Shown here one piece after another: positions 27,904 to 36,410 of a DNA stretch of 64,000 bases. This DNA is from Thalassovita aquimarina (lineage in GTDB: Bacteria; Pseudomonadota; Alphaproteobacteria; Rhodobacterales; Rhodobacteraceae). Location: assembly GCF_018219815.1 (NCBI RefSeq), contig NZ_JADMKU010000001.1, positions 456,121-520,120 on the forward strand. Direction: 5' to 3'. A program made the translations under genes and the position numbers. Under the pieces are notes generated by a model. That model saw only the letters and a program-made list of their open reading frames with translations. It searched no databases and was not told the origin of the DNA. Position 1 is the first letter of the stretch; every line of letters starts with the position of its first letter.

Positions 27904-28650
27904 TTCGCTGCCCCGTGTTCGGCTGTCCCAGTGTTGGGATGTCATTGCATCCTGTGCCGCCTGTTTCAGGGCGCAGGGTATAGCTGCCGGCTCACGGAAA
28001 GCGTACAATCCGCGTCGGTGTCAGAGCCATGGCTCGAGATATAGAAGCTGTCCCCCGCCGCCCACGCCAACTACATGTTGTGGCGTTATCGGTCGACCCC
28101 CACAACTTGGCGTACATCCGCCTATCCGGTCAACGAGTTTATTTGTGGTTTTTTCAAATTTTGGCGGTTGACCGCGGCAGGGAATTTCAGTCGCTGCGAT
28201 TCCCCGCGCAGGTTCTGCAATGCGGCAATCTGCAAGCGCTGCACGAAGGGGGCTCGGGAAGGGTCTATGAAACAACGGAAAATTTACTTCGCGGCAATTT
28301 CGGCGGCAAAAACCACCAAATCTAGTCACCATCATAAGTTTTACACAATATATACGAAGGTGAAGATCGACTGTCATAGGCGCGCCCTGGTCGGGCGAGA
28401 TGATTCTGCAGGCAGATATGCGCACCGCGCGGCACCTGCCAGAAAATGAGGCAACCCGAGTCTCCCGATCCCGCGCGCCTCTTCGCTGCCGCGCCTCTCG
28501 CTCTGTCGCCGCGCGCGACAGCTGCGTAGCGGGCCCCGCGCCCCGGGCCGCGACACACCAGATATGGTGGCCACAAATACAAAAACACTAGGACAGGAAC
28601 ACGAGGCGCGCGTACCGCGCCCGTCGCCATCCGTTACTTTGATTTGAAAT
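27904..28650. other. long non-coding region between nrdJ and tRNA-Pro
   Basis: No open frame with a credible start, codon use and ribosome binding site is seen on either strand. It contains the nrdJ control region (see 28067-28115) and the trailer of tRNA-Pro. ACACAATATATA near 28345 resembles half of the general NrdR-box consensus but lacks the second half. I see no cobalamin riboswitch box. Confidence 0.5.
28067..28115 (-). promoter_or_regulatory. two candidate NrdR boxes upstream of nrdJ
   Basis: CCAACTACATGTTGTGG (28067-28083) is an imperfect palindrome. A related sequence, CCCACAACTTGGCGTAC (28099-28115), matches it at about 10 of 17 positions when both are read on the minus strand. Their centres are 32 bases apart, the spacing expected for tandem NrdR boxes on one DNA face. 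They lie about 165 bases before the nrdJ start. Assignment to NrdR is inference. Confidence 0.4.
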
Positions 28651-28727
28651 TGGTCGGGGCGGCGAGATTCGAACTCACGACCCCCTGTACCCAAAACAGG
28701 TGCGCTACCAGACTGCGCTACGCCCCG
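28651..28727 (-). tRNA. tRNA-Pro (anticodon TGG)
   Basis: The minus-strand transcript starts CGGGGCGTAGCGCAGTCTGG. The anticodon stem CCTGT/ACAGG carries the loop TTTGGGT, giving TGG. The T arm contains GTTCGAATC, the acceptor is CGGGGCG/CGCCCCG, and CCA is encoded. Length 77. Confidence 0.96.
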
Positions 28728-28769
28728 AACCGTCGCCGGTCTAACCCGGCGGACGGGAATTGAAAAGTC

Positions 28770-29261
28770 CTAATCGGCGTTTTCATCCGCGCAGGGCCAG
28801 ACCGCGTCTTTGGCATCGAAACCGGGATGGCGCAGCACCGTTCCGGCGGTGATTCCCATCGCTTCGGCCAGGCCGCCGCCAATCTCCAGAACCGCCAACA
28901 CGCCATCGCCGCCGGGAATCGCCGTCAGGTCGCCCGGCTGCGCACGGTGATGGATGCGCACCACGGTGCCGGCGTCGTCGATGAAAAGCATGTCCAGCGG
29001 GATCAAGGTGTTCTTCATCCAGAATGCCACCCGCCGCGGCGAGGGATAAAGAAACAACATGCCGGAAGATCTTGGCAGGGTTTCGCGGAACATCAGCCCG
29101 CGTGCGCGTTCCGCATCGGTATCGGCCAGTTCCACCGAAAACCGCGCCTGCCCCCAATCGCCTTTCAGGAAAACCGCGTCCTCGCGACAATCCTGTGCGG
29201 CCGCCTGTGTCGCCAGGATGGGCCACAAAACGGCCAGCACGGTACGCACCAGCCACCTCAT
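28770..29261 (-). CDS. DUF192 family exported protein
   Basis: The 163-residue protein begins with a signal peptide (MRWLVRTVLAVLWPILATQAAA). The mature part carries the DUF192 signature: VELADTDAERARGLMFRETL, GMLFLYPSPRRVAFWMKNTLIPLDMLF and VLEIGGGLAEAMGI. The family fold is known but its biochemical role is not. It starts three bases after the cold-shock gene stop, so they are co-transcribed, and it sits upstream of tRNA-Pro on the same strand. Confidence 0.88.
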   Translation of the reverse strand: MRWLVRTVLAVLWPILATQAAAQDCREDAVFLKGDWGQARFSVELADTDAERARGLMFRETLPRSSGMLFLYPSPRRVAFWMKNTLIPLDMLFIDDAGTVVRIHHRAQPGDLTAIPGGDGVLAVLEIGGGLAEAMGITAGTVLRHPGFDAKDAVWPCADENAD

Positions 29262-29264
29262 CTG

Positions 29265-29855
29265 TCAGTGTTCGTCCAGTTTCAACGCGGTTTCCCAGGC
29301 CGACACCTCGGTCGCCATGCGACCGCGACGGCCCTCGATGACCCGCAGCCCGACCGCTTCGCCGGGTTGCAGATCGGCCAGGCCCGAGCGGCGCAGAACC
29401 TCGACATGCACGAAAACGTCTTCGCTGCGCCCGAACACGTTGGCGAAGCCGAATCCCTTGCCCTTGTCGAACCACTTCACCCGCGCCGGTTCCAGCGGCG
29501 CGGAACGGATGACTTCGGGGTCGATATCTTCGAAATCGGCCAGCGCGGCCATGCCGGATCCGGCGGGCGGTTCGATGCTGAACACCTCGGTGGCCTGAAT
29601 GCCGCGATCCGTTTCCTGGACCACGATCTCGATCTTCGCACCATCTGCAACCGAGCTTTGCCCGAAATTTCGCAGTACATTGGCGTGCAGCAGAATATCC
29701 GGTCCGCCTTCATCGGCTAAAACGAATCCGAACCCTTTCACCGGATCGAACCATTTGACTTGGCCAGATATCCTGCGGGTGCCGTTAACATCAGTATTCA
29801 CAGCTTCGATACCCACATGATCGTCATCCCCATTCATTTCATGTGACAAAGTCAT
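29265..29855 (-). CDS. double cold-shock domain protein
   Basis: The product, about 196 residues, has two OB-fold cold-shock domains: the first around VKWFDPVKGFGFVLADEGGPDILLH and the second around VKWFDKGKGFGFANVFGRSEDVFVH. Both keep the RNP1 (KGFGF) and RNP2-like (DILLH, DVFVH) aromatic residues, so it should bind single-stranded RNA or DNA. The start is unsure: ATG 29855, 29837 and 29900 are in frame and none has a good Shine-Dalgarno. A 19-base palindrome lies just upstream of 29855 (29874-29892). DUF192 follows after three bases. Confidence 0.85.
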   Translation of the reverse strand: MTLSHEMNGDDDHVGIEAVNTDVNGTRRISGQVKWFDPVKGFGFVLADEGGPDILLHANVLRNFGQSSVADGAKIEIVVQETDRGIQATEVFSIEPPAGSGMAALADFEDIDPEVIRSAPLEPARVKWFDKGKGFGFANVFGRSEDVFVHVEVLRRSGLADLQPGEAVGLRVIEGRRGRMATEVSAWETALKLDEH

Positions 29856-29917
29856 GTGTCGTTGCAAGGTAAAAGTTGAAAATTTTTCAACTGTTTGCAT
29901 TCCACGTCACGCGAAAT

Positions 29918-30523
29918 TCATGGGTTCAGGCGGGTCACCGCCCAATTTTTTCCAGCGCTTTCGCGGCGCCAGACAAACCTGTCATGGAGCCGGAACGCAC
30001 CGTCTGCCCAGAACTCAATCTCAACTGGATCGATTCTGTAACCTCCCCAAAAGGATGGGCGGGCGGGATTCGGTCCATGCTGCGCCGTTACTTTGGCCAC
30101 TTCCGCCATCAATGCGGCGCGCGAATTGAGTGGCCGGGACTGCTTCGACGCCCATGCTCCCAGCCGGCTCTTGAGCGAGCGGGACTTGTAATAGGCATCC
30201 GCCTTCGGTCCATTTTCGTGACTGACGGTGCCGCGCACCCGGATCTGGCGTCGCAAGCTTTTCCAATGCATCACGAAAGCGGCCTTGCCGGCCTGGTCCA
30301 GTTCGCGGCCTTTCGCGCTTTCGTAATTGGTGTAGAACACGAAGGCATCGTCCTCGATTTCCTTCAGCAGGACCATGCGCGCATTGGGCAGACCGGTTTC
30401 GTCCACGGTCGACAGCGCGATCGCGTTGGGATCGTTGATTTCGCTTGCTTCCGCCTCTGCCAGCCAGCGCCGCGCGATTTCAAACGGGTCGTCGCCTGCG
30501 AAAATGCCTGTCCTGTCGGTCAT
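29918..30523 (-). CDS. pdxH: pyridoxamine/pyridoxine 5'-phosphate oxidase
   Basis: The 201-residue FMN enzyme makes pyridoxal 5'-phosphate, the B6 cofactor. Typical segments are [20 protein letters not shown], the FMN-contact [31 protein letters not shown], and the C-terminal [10 protein letters not shown] and [11 protein letters not shown] 30523 has GAAGGGCAGAG upstream; 36 codons of open frame before it have no support. Divergent from fabI with a 126-base shared region. Confidence 0.94.
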   Translation of the reverse strand: MTDRTGIFAGDDPFEIARRWLAEAEASEINDPNAIALSTVDETGLPNARMVLLKEIEDDAFVFYTNYESAKGRELDQAGKAAFVMHWKSLRRQIRVRGTVSHENGPKADAYYKSRSLKSRLGAWASKQSRPLNSRAALMAEVAKVTAQHGPNPARPSFWGGYRIDPVEIEFWADGAFRLHDRFVWRRESAGKNWAVTRLNP

Positions 30524-30649
30524 CTCTGCCCTTCCAGTGCCGCCCAAAAGATTGCCCGTCCATCGTTCCATCGGGTCAAGCGGCACTTGATGCACGACAG
30601 ACGATCCCCTAAAGGATTTCAACGCAAACACTTGGTCGGAGAAAACGTA

Positions 30650-31471
30650 ATGTCAAACCAATTGATGGCGGGAAAACGCGGCGTGATCATGGGGCTTGCA
30701 AATGACAAGTCGATCGCCTGGGGGATCGCCAAGGCCTGTGCAGACGCCGGGGCCGAAATGGCCTTCACCTATATGGGCGATGCTTTCCGCAAACGGGTCG
30801 CACCTCTGGCCGAACAGCTGGGCGTCGAAACGCTGATCGATTGCGACGTGTCCGACCCCGCCTCGATCGATGCCGCTTTCGCCGAAATCGAAGCGAAATG
30901 GGGCAAGATCGATTTCCTGGTCCACGCCATCGGATTTTCCGACAAGAACGAATTGCGCGGCCGCTATGTCGAAACCAGCCGCGACAATTTCCTGATGACG
31001 ATGGATATCAGCTGCTACAGCTTCACCGCCGTCATGCAGCGCGCCGAAAAGATCATGAATGAAGGCGGCAGCGCGCTGACGCTGACCTATTACGGTGCCG
31101 AACAGGTGATGCCGCACTACAACGTGATGGGCGTGGCCAAGGCGGCGCTGGAAGCCTCGGTGAAGTATCTCGCCGAAGATCTGGGAAAGGACGGCATCCG
31201 CGTCAACGCAATCTCCGCCGGACCGATCAAGACACTGGCCGCCAGCGGCATCGGCGATTTCCGCTATATCCTGAAATGGAACGAACTGAATTCGCCGCTG
31301 CGCCGCAACGTGACCATCGACGACGTCGGCAAATCGGCGCTCTACCTGCTGTCCGACCTGGGGTCCGGCGTGACCGGGGAAAACCTGCATGTCGACGCCG
31401 GATATCACGTTGTCGGGATGAAGGCGGTGGACGCGCCCGACATCGACGTGGTCACCGGCCGAAAGGACTGA
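30650..31471 (+). CDS. fabI: enoyl-ACP reductase (NADH)
   Basis: The 273-residue short-chain dehydrogenase-like enzyme performs the last reduction of each fatty-acid elongation cycle. The N-terminal [20 protein letters not shown] is the FabI nucleotide loop, and the catalytic Tyr-X6-Lys is YNVMGVAK after TYYGAEQ. The C-terminal [14 protein letters not shown] is typical. ATG 30650 has TCGGAGAAAACG upstream; the longer open frame to the left overlaps pdxH in antisense and is not real. gpt follows after three bases. Confidence 0.94.
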   Translation: MSNQLMAGKRGVIMGLANDKSIAWGIAKACADAGAEMAFTYMGDAFRKRVAPLAEQLGVETLIDCDVSDPASIDAAFAEIEAKWGKIDFLVHAIGFSDKNELRGRYVETSRDNFLMTMDISCYSFTAVMQRAEKIMNEGGSALTLTYYGAEQVMPHYNVMGVAKAALEASVKYLAEDLGKDGIRVNAISAGPIKTLAASGIGDFRYILKWNELNSPLRRNVTIDDVGKSALYLLSDLGSGVTGENLHVDAGYHVVGMKAVDAPDIDVVTGRKD

Positions 31472-31474
31472 GCG

Positions 31475-31984
31475 ATGAGCATCGACAACCGCCTGCCCCA
31501 CGAAAAAGGCTTCCATATCAGCTGGGACCAGATTCACCGCGACAGCCGGGCGCTGGCCTGGCGGCTCGACGGGCAAGGCCCGGATGACGGCAACTGGCGC
31601 GCCATCGTGGCGATCACCCGGGGCGGCATGGCCCCGGCGATGATCATCGCGCGCGAACTGGATATCCGCACCGTCGACACGATCAGCGTGAAATCCTACA
31701 ACCATCAGGACCAGATGGAGGCCCAGGTGCTGAACCACCCCGACCCCGACCTGATGGGCGACGGCACCGGCATCCTGATCATCGACGACCTGGTCGACAG
31801 CGGCAAAACCCTGGAACTGGTACGCGAAATGTACCCCAAGGCGCATTTCGCCACCGTCTACGCCAAACCCAAGGGCCGCCCGCAGGTCGACAGCTATATC
31901 ACCGAGGTCAGCCAGGACACCTGGATCTTCTTCCCGTGGGACATGGCGCTGCAATATGTCGAACCCTATCGCGGTACCGACTGA
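31475..31984 (+). CDS. gpt: xanthine phosphoribosyltransferase
   Basis: The 169-residue purine salvage enzyme uses PRPP to make XMP or GMP from xanthine or guanine. The PRPP-binding motif is [18 protein letters not shown], with [21 protein letters not shown] earlier and the C-terminal [10 protein letters not shown] typical of the Gpt branch. Length fits. It forms an operon with fabI (three-base gap). A shared hairpin terminator separates it from the convergent acyltransferase. Confidence 0.92.
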   Translation: MSIDNRLPHEKGFHISWDQIHRDSRALAWRLDGQGPDDGNWRAIVAITRGGMAPAMIIARELDIRTVDTISVKSYNHQDQMEAQVLNHPDPDLMGDGTGILIIDDLVDSGKTLELVREMYPKAHFATVYAKPKGRPQVDSYITEVSQDTWIFFPWDMALQYVEPYRGTD

Positions 31985-32008
31985 ACCACGACCGGATCGA
32001 CATGTATG

Positions 32009-32041
32009 AACCGCCGCCGATCATCCGATTGGCGGCGGTTT
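32009..32041. terminator. bidirectional terminator, gpt / acyltransferase
   Basis: AACCGCCGCC (32009-32018) pairs exactly with GGCGGCGGTT (32031-32040) over a 12-base loop, with three T on the plus side. It sits between the two convergent stop codons (25 and 5 bases away). Confidence 0.6.
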
Positions 32042-32045
32042 CGCT

Positions 32046-33020
32046 TCAGAACAGGGGAATCCTGCGATTGAGCATCAGCAGCAGCGGTGCCAGCGCGAAA
32101 TCAAGCGCAAGCGTCAAGGCCGCGAGTTCGCCGAAGGACAGATCGAACCCAGCCCGCAGCGGAACCAGCAGCAGCAGGTGCGAAAAATAAATCGCCGAGG
32201 ACAGGTCGCGCACCGTTCGCCCCCGCAGTCGCAGCGGCAGAACCCTGGCGAAGCGGAACAGCATCGGCGCGACCAGAACCGCGGAGAAGACGACTTCGTA
32301 GATCCCCTCCGCCGGCATGAACACGGAATTGAATCCGACTTCGCCGGCCAAAGCGGCGATCCCCAGCCCCAACAGCCCCCAATCGCGCGCCTGGATTTTC
32401 CCTTCGGCAAATCCGGTGCGGCGGATCACGACGCCGATCGCCACATAGGGGAACCCCATGAACAGGAAATTCCGGCTTTCCGCCTCATGCACCCGCCGGA
32501 ACGCCAGATGCGCCATGTCGTAGGTCATGTTTTCGTAATATTGCAGCGCGACACCGGCGGCGACCAGCAGCACCGCCAGCCCGACAAGCCGCCGGTTACC
32601 GAGCTTCCGCAGCAGGTGGAAAATCAATCCGCCCCCCAGAAGCGCCGGCAAGAACCACAGATGCGCGTAACCGAAGATCGCGTAGAATCCAAACCGCAGC
32701 AGGGAAAAATCTTCAAAGATCAGCATAATCGGCAGATAGAGCAGCGACCAGATCAGGTAGAAGCTCAACACCCTGCGCGCCCAGGGCCAGATGCCGTCCC
32801 GCGTCTGCGCCTCGAGGAAATAGCCGCTCATCACGAAGAAAAACGGCACGATGATCCGCGCCACGCCATTGAGGAAGTAAAAATGCGCCTCGGGGCTGAC
32901 GATCAGGAAGAAGGAAGAATGCGCCAGCACCACCATGCAGGCCAGGATCAGCCGGATGATATCGAGCCCGCCATAGCGCGGCTTATCTTGTGAAATGGGT
33001 ATCGTCGCTGTCGCCAACAT
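32046..33020 (-). CDS. acyltransferase_3 family membrane protein
   Basis: The 324-residue protein has about ten hydrophobic helices and starts with the family signature DIIRLILACMVVLAHSSFF, whose histidine is the usual catalytic residue, followed by FFFVMSGYFLEAQTR. Members O-acylate sugars, often exopolysaccharide, Nod factor or antibiotics. The substrate is unknown and there is no glycan cluster nearby. I chose ATG 33020; a TTG at 33092 opens the frame. The 285-base gap to the next gene shows nothing clear. Confidence 0.8.
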   Translation of the reverse strand: MLATATIPISQDKPRYGGLDIIRLILACMVVLAHSSFFLIVSPEAHFYFLNGVARIIVPFFFVMSGYFLEAQTRDGIWPWARRVLSFYLIWSLLYLPIMLIFEDFSLLRFGFYAIFGYAHLWFLPALLGGGLIFHLLRKLGNRRLVGLAVLLVAAGVALQYYENMTYDMAHLAFRRVHEAESRNFLFMGFPYVAIGVVIRRTGFAEGKIQARDWGLLGLGIAALAGEVGFNSVFMPAEGIYEVVFSAVLVAPMLFRFARVLPLRLRGRTVRDLSSAIYFSHLLLLVPLRAGFDLSFGELAALTLALDFALAPLLLMLNRRIPLF

Positions 33021-33305
33021 ATGCGCTTGAATGGGTTTTCCCGATTGGACCGCTTCGCTTTTGAACCTGCGCGATCGTTGCGCCGCGATCAACCGTAAGG
33101 CCCCGGTTTGCCCCGGATTTTCCCGCCCCCGGGGATAACCCCCCCATATTTCGCGAAGCCGGCCGGTTGCGCGGCCACTTGGAACGGTAGCGCACGAACA
33201 CCGCCCCGCGACCCTGTGGCGAACTTGGCGCCGTGGCTCATATCCCGCTTGTGCGGGTCGCCGCGGCGGCTATCCTCCCCAAAAAACACAGACAGGGATA
33301 ACGCC

Positions 33306-34511
33306 ATGATCCGCACGGCACAGACTTTCGCTTCCCCGGTGGTGCAGGCCAAGGGCTGGATCAACGGGATCAGTTTCCCGCCCGACCGGCCGCTGATCGA
33401 TGTCAGCCAGGCCGCGCCGGTCGATCTGCCGCCCGAGGGGCTGCGCCAGGCGATCGCGGACGCGGCGCTGAACGATCCCGGCGCGCATCTTTACGGCCCG
33501 GTCCTGGGCCTGCCGGAACTGCGGCATGAAGTGGCGACGCGGTTTTCAGCCTCCTATGGCAGCGACATCTCGGCCGGACAGGTCTGCATCACCTCGGGCT
33601 GCAATCACGCCTTCTGCGCCGCAATGATGAGCCTGACCGGCGAAGGAGATGAGGTCATCCTTCCAACGCCATGGTATTTCAATCATAAAATGTGGCTCGA
33701 CATGACCGGGGTGAAGGCGGTGCCGCTGCCTGCCGGGGCGGGCATGCTGCCCGATCCCGATCAGGCCAAGGCGCTGATCACGGACCGCACCCGCGCCATC
33801 GTGCTGGTCACTCCGAACAATCCGTGCGGGGCGGAATATCCCGCCGGGCTGATCGCCAGTTTCCGCGACATCGCCCGCGCGGCCGGGATCGCCCTGGTGG
33901 TCGACGAAACCTATCGCGATTTCCATTCCGTCAGCGGTGCGCCGCATGACCTGTTCACCGACCCGGACTGGGACGACACGCTGATCCAGCTGTATTCCTT
34001 TTCCAAGGCCTACCGGCTGACCGGGCACCGGGTCGGTGCGATGGTCGCCTCGCCCGCGCGGCTGAAACAGGTGGAGAAGTTCATCGATACGGTCACCATC
34101 TGCCCCAACCAGCTGGCCCAGCGGGCGGCGCTGTGGGGGATGCGCAACCTAGATCAGTGGCTGGCCGGTGAACGCGACGAAATCCTCGACCGGCGCGCCG
34201 CCATCGCCGAGGGCTTCCCGGTGCTGGCCGATAAGGGCTGGAAGCTCTTGGGGGCGGGCGCCTATTTCGCCTATCTCGAACACCCGTTCGAACGCCCTTC
34301 TGTGCAGCTGGCGCAGGACATGGTCGGCGCGGTCGGTGTGCTGGCCCTGCCTGGCGCCATGTTCATGCCCGAAGACTACCCCGCCGGGCAGCGCCAGCTG
34401 CGCATCGCCTTCGCCAATGTCGACCGGGACGGGATCGCGCAGCTTTACGACCGGCTTGCCGGCCTGCGCCCTGCGCTCTCTGCCCTTGTGCCCAATCGGG
34501 TCTCGTCCTAA
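33306..34511 (+). CDS. pyridoxal phosphate-dependent class I/II aminotransferase
   Basis: The 401-residue aminotransferase has the fold-type I features SGCNHAFCAAMMSL, VTPNNPCGAEYP, VVDETYRDF and the PLP lysine in SFSKAYRLTGHRVG. The C-terminal YFAYLEHPF and LRIAFANVD fit aspartate/aromatic aminotransferase relatives. The amino donor cannot be told. CAGGGATAACGCC precedes ATG 33306. It is followed 44 bases later by ppiD on the same strand. Confidence 0.87.
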   Translation: MIRTAQTFASPVVQAKGWINGISFPPDRPLIDVSQAAPVDLPPEGLRQAIADAALNDPGAHLYGPVLGLPELRHEVATRFSASYGSDISAGQVCITSGCNHAFCAAMMSLTGEGDEVILPTPWYFNHKMWLDMTGVKAVPLPAGAGMLPDPDQAKALITDRTRAIVLVTPNNPCGAEYPAGLIASFRDIARAAGIALVVDETYRDFHSVSGAPHDLFTDPDWDDTLIQLYSFSKAYRLTGHRVGAMVASPARLKQVEKFIDTVTICPNQLAQRAALWGMRNLDQWLAGERDEILDRRAAIAEGFPVLADKGWKLLGAGAYFAYLEHPFERPSVQLAQDMVGAVGVLALPGAMFMPEDYPAGQRQLRIAFANVDRDGIAQLYDRLAGLRPALSALVPNRVSS

Positions 34512-34555
34512 ACACGGACAAACGGAATTCAACGACCAAGGCGTAAGGGATAAGC

Positions 34556-36394
34556 ATGGCGAGCGGTGTCACCTCGAAAACATTCATGTGGGGCCTGATG
34601 GGGCTTCTGATCCTGGGTCTTGGCGGGTTTGGCGTCAGCAATCTGTCGGGCAATATCCGCAGCATCGGCAGCGTCGGCGATGTCGATATCGAGGTCGAGG
34701 ATTACGCCCGCGCGCTGCAGGAAGACATCCGCGCCGTCGAGGCGCAGACCGGCCAGTCGCTGAGCTTCGATCAGGTCGAAGCCTTCGGCATCGACGGCAA
34801 CGTTCTGGGCCGGCTGATCGGCCAGGCCGCGCTGGACAACGAGGCGCAGAAGATCGGGCTGTCGATCGGCGACGACAACCTCAGCAAGCAGATCTTCGAA
34901 ATCGAGGCGTTCCAGGGCGCGAACGGTTTCGACCGCGAAACCTACAAGTTCGCGCTCGATCAGGCCGGGTACAGCGAAGCGAAGTTCGAAGAGGACCTGC
35001 GTGCCGACAGCGTGCGCGGCATCCTGCAAAGCGCGGTGATCTCCGCCGCCTCGATGCCGTCCTCCTATTCCGAAACGCTGGTCGCTTACGCTGCCGAACG
35101 GCGCAATTTCACCTGGGCCCGGCTGGACGCGGCGGACCTGGCCGCTGACCTGCCCGCCCCGAGCGAAGAAGACCTCGTCGCCTATCATCAGGACAATGCG
35201 GACGATTTCACCACGCCCGCGATGAAGCGGATCACCTACGCATGGCTGTCGCCGGATGACCTCGTCTCCGAAATCCCGGTCGAGGAAGACCGGATCCAGG
35301 CGCTTTACGAAAGCCGCAGCGACGAACTCAACGTGCCCGAACGGCGCCTGGTCGAACGTCTGGTCTATCCCGACGCGGACGCGGCCGAAGCCGCCAAACT
35401 CGCGCTGGAAAACGGCGAAAAGGATTTCGAAGCTCTGGTCGCGGATCGCGGGCTGGAACTTCAGGACATTGACATGGGCGACGTCAGCAAGGCCGATCTG
35501 GACGCTGCCGGCGGTGCGGTGTTCAACGCCGCGGTGAACGACGTGGTCGGCCCGTTCGACACCGGTCTTGGTCCGGCGCTGTTCCGCGTCAACGGCGTGT
35601 TGCCCGGCCAGACCGTGACGCTGGAAGAAGCGCGCGAAGAGCTGCATGCCGAACTGGCCTCCGACGCGGCGCGGCGCAAGATCGCCACCGTGGCCGAAAC
35701 CGTCGACGACCTGCTGGCCGGCGGCGCCGCGCTGGAAGAACTGCAGAAGGAAACCGGAATGCAGCTTGCCAGCATCGACTGGCACCAGGACGCACCAGAC
35801 CCGGTCGCGGCCTATGGCGCATTCCAGGAGGCCGCCGCCAAGGTACAGAGCGGCGATTACCCCGAAGTGATCTATCTCGACGATGGCGGCATCGTGGCGC
35901 TGCGGCTGGAAGAGGAAATCCCCGCCAAGCTGCAGGATCTCGACACCGTGCGCGACGCGGTGATCGCAGGCTGGAAGGTCGAAGCCACCACCGAGGCGCT
36001 GGCCGAACAGGCGCAGGCGCTGGTCGCAAAGCTGGTGGCGGGCGAAGACATGGCCGCGCTTGGCCTGACCGCGCAGGTGGAAACCGACATCACCCGCGAT
36101 CAGTTCATCCCTGACACCGGCGAAGGGTTCCTCGACACCGTGTTCGGCATGGAAGCGGGCGACGTGACCGTGATCACCGCCGCCGACAGCGTCGCGATCG
36201 TCAAGCTGGACAAGGTGCTGGGCCCGGATGCGTCGAACCCCGAAATCGGCGAGTTCCGCGACATGTTGTCGGAACAGGCCAACGCCGGTATCGCACAGGA
36301 TCTTTACGCGGCTTACGCCCGGGCGATCCAGAACGACGCCGGCATTGCGCTGGACCAGACCGCGATCAACGCGGTCCACGCCAATTTCCGCTGA
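34556..36394 (+). CDS. PpiD-type peptidyl-prolyl isomerase / periplasmic folding factor
   Basis: The 612-residue protein has one N-terminal membrane helix (MWGLMGLLILGLGGFGVSNL, residues 11-30), a SurA_N_3-like chaperone region (35-230) and a parvulin-like rotamase segment (about 235-380), with a long helical C-terminus. The topology of a membrane-anchored periplasmic isomerase matches PpiD, which works near the SecYEG exit. AAGGGATAAGC precedes the ATG. trpE follows after only 16 bases, so they probably share a transcript, a common arrangement in this group. Confidence 0.85.
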   Translation: MASGVTSKTFMWGLMGLLILGLGGFGVSNLSGNIRSIGSVGDVDIEVEDYARALQEDIRAVEAQTGQSLSFDQVEAFGIDGNVLGRLIGQAALDNEAQKIGLSIGDDNLSKQIFEIEAFQGANGFDRETYKFALDQAGYSEAKFEEDLRADSVRGILQSAVISAASMPSSYSETLVAYAAERRNFTWARLDAADLAADLPAPSEEDLVAYHQDNADDFTTPAMKRITYAWLSPDDLVSEIPVEEDRIQALYESRSDELNVPERRLVERLVYPDADAAEAAKLALENGEKDFEALVADRGLELQDIDMGDVSKADLDAAGGAVFNAAVNDVVGPFDTGLGPALFRVNGVLPGQTVTLEEAREELHAELASDAARRKIATVAETVDDLLAGGAALEELQKETGMQLASIDWHQDAPDPVAAYGAFQEAAAKVQSGDYPEVIYLDDGGIVALRLEEEIPAKLQDLDTVRDAVIAGWKVEATTEALAEQAQALVAKLVAGEDMAALGLTAQVETDITRDQFIPDTGEGFLDTVFGMEAGDVTVITAADSVAIVKLDKVLGPDASNPEIGEFRDMLSEQANAGIAQDLYAAYARAIQNDAGIALDQTAINAVHANFR

Positions 36395-36410
36395 GTGAAG
36401 GAACGCTGAA

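Noticed and set aside
28336..28360. ACACAATATATA as a complete NrdR box
   Set aside because: Only the first 12 positions match the general consensus; the second half (GTGT) is missing and no partner lies 31-32 bases away.
27904..28650. Cobalamin riboswitch or protein-coding gene upstream of nrdJ
   Set aside because: No B12-box-like segment was recognised, and the open frames (for example 28021-28425 minus) lack a start signal and have random-looking composition.
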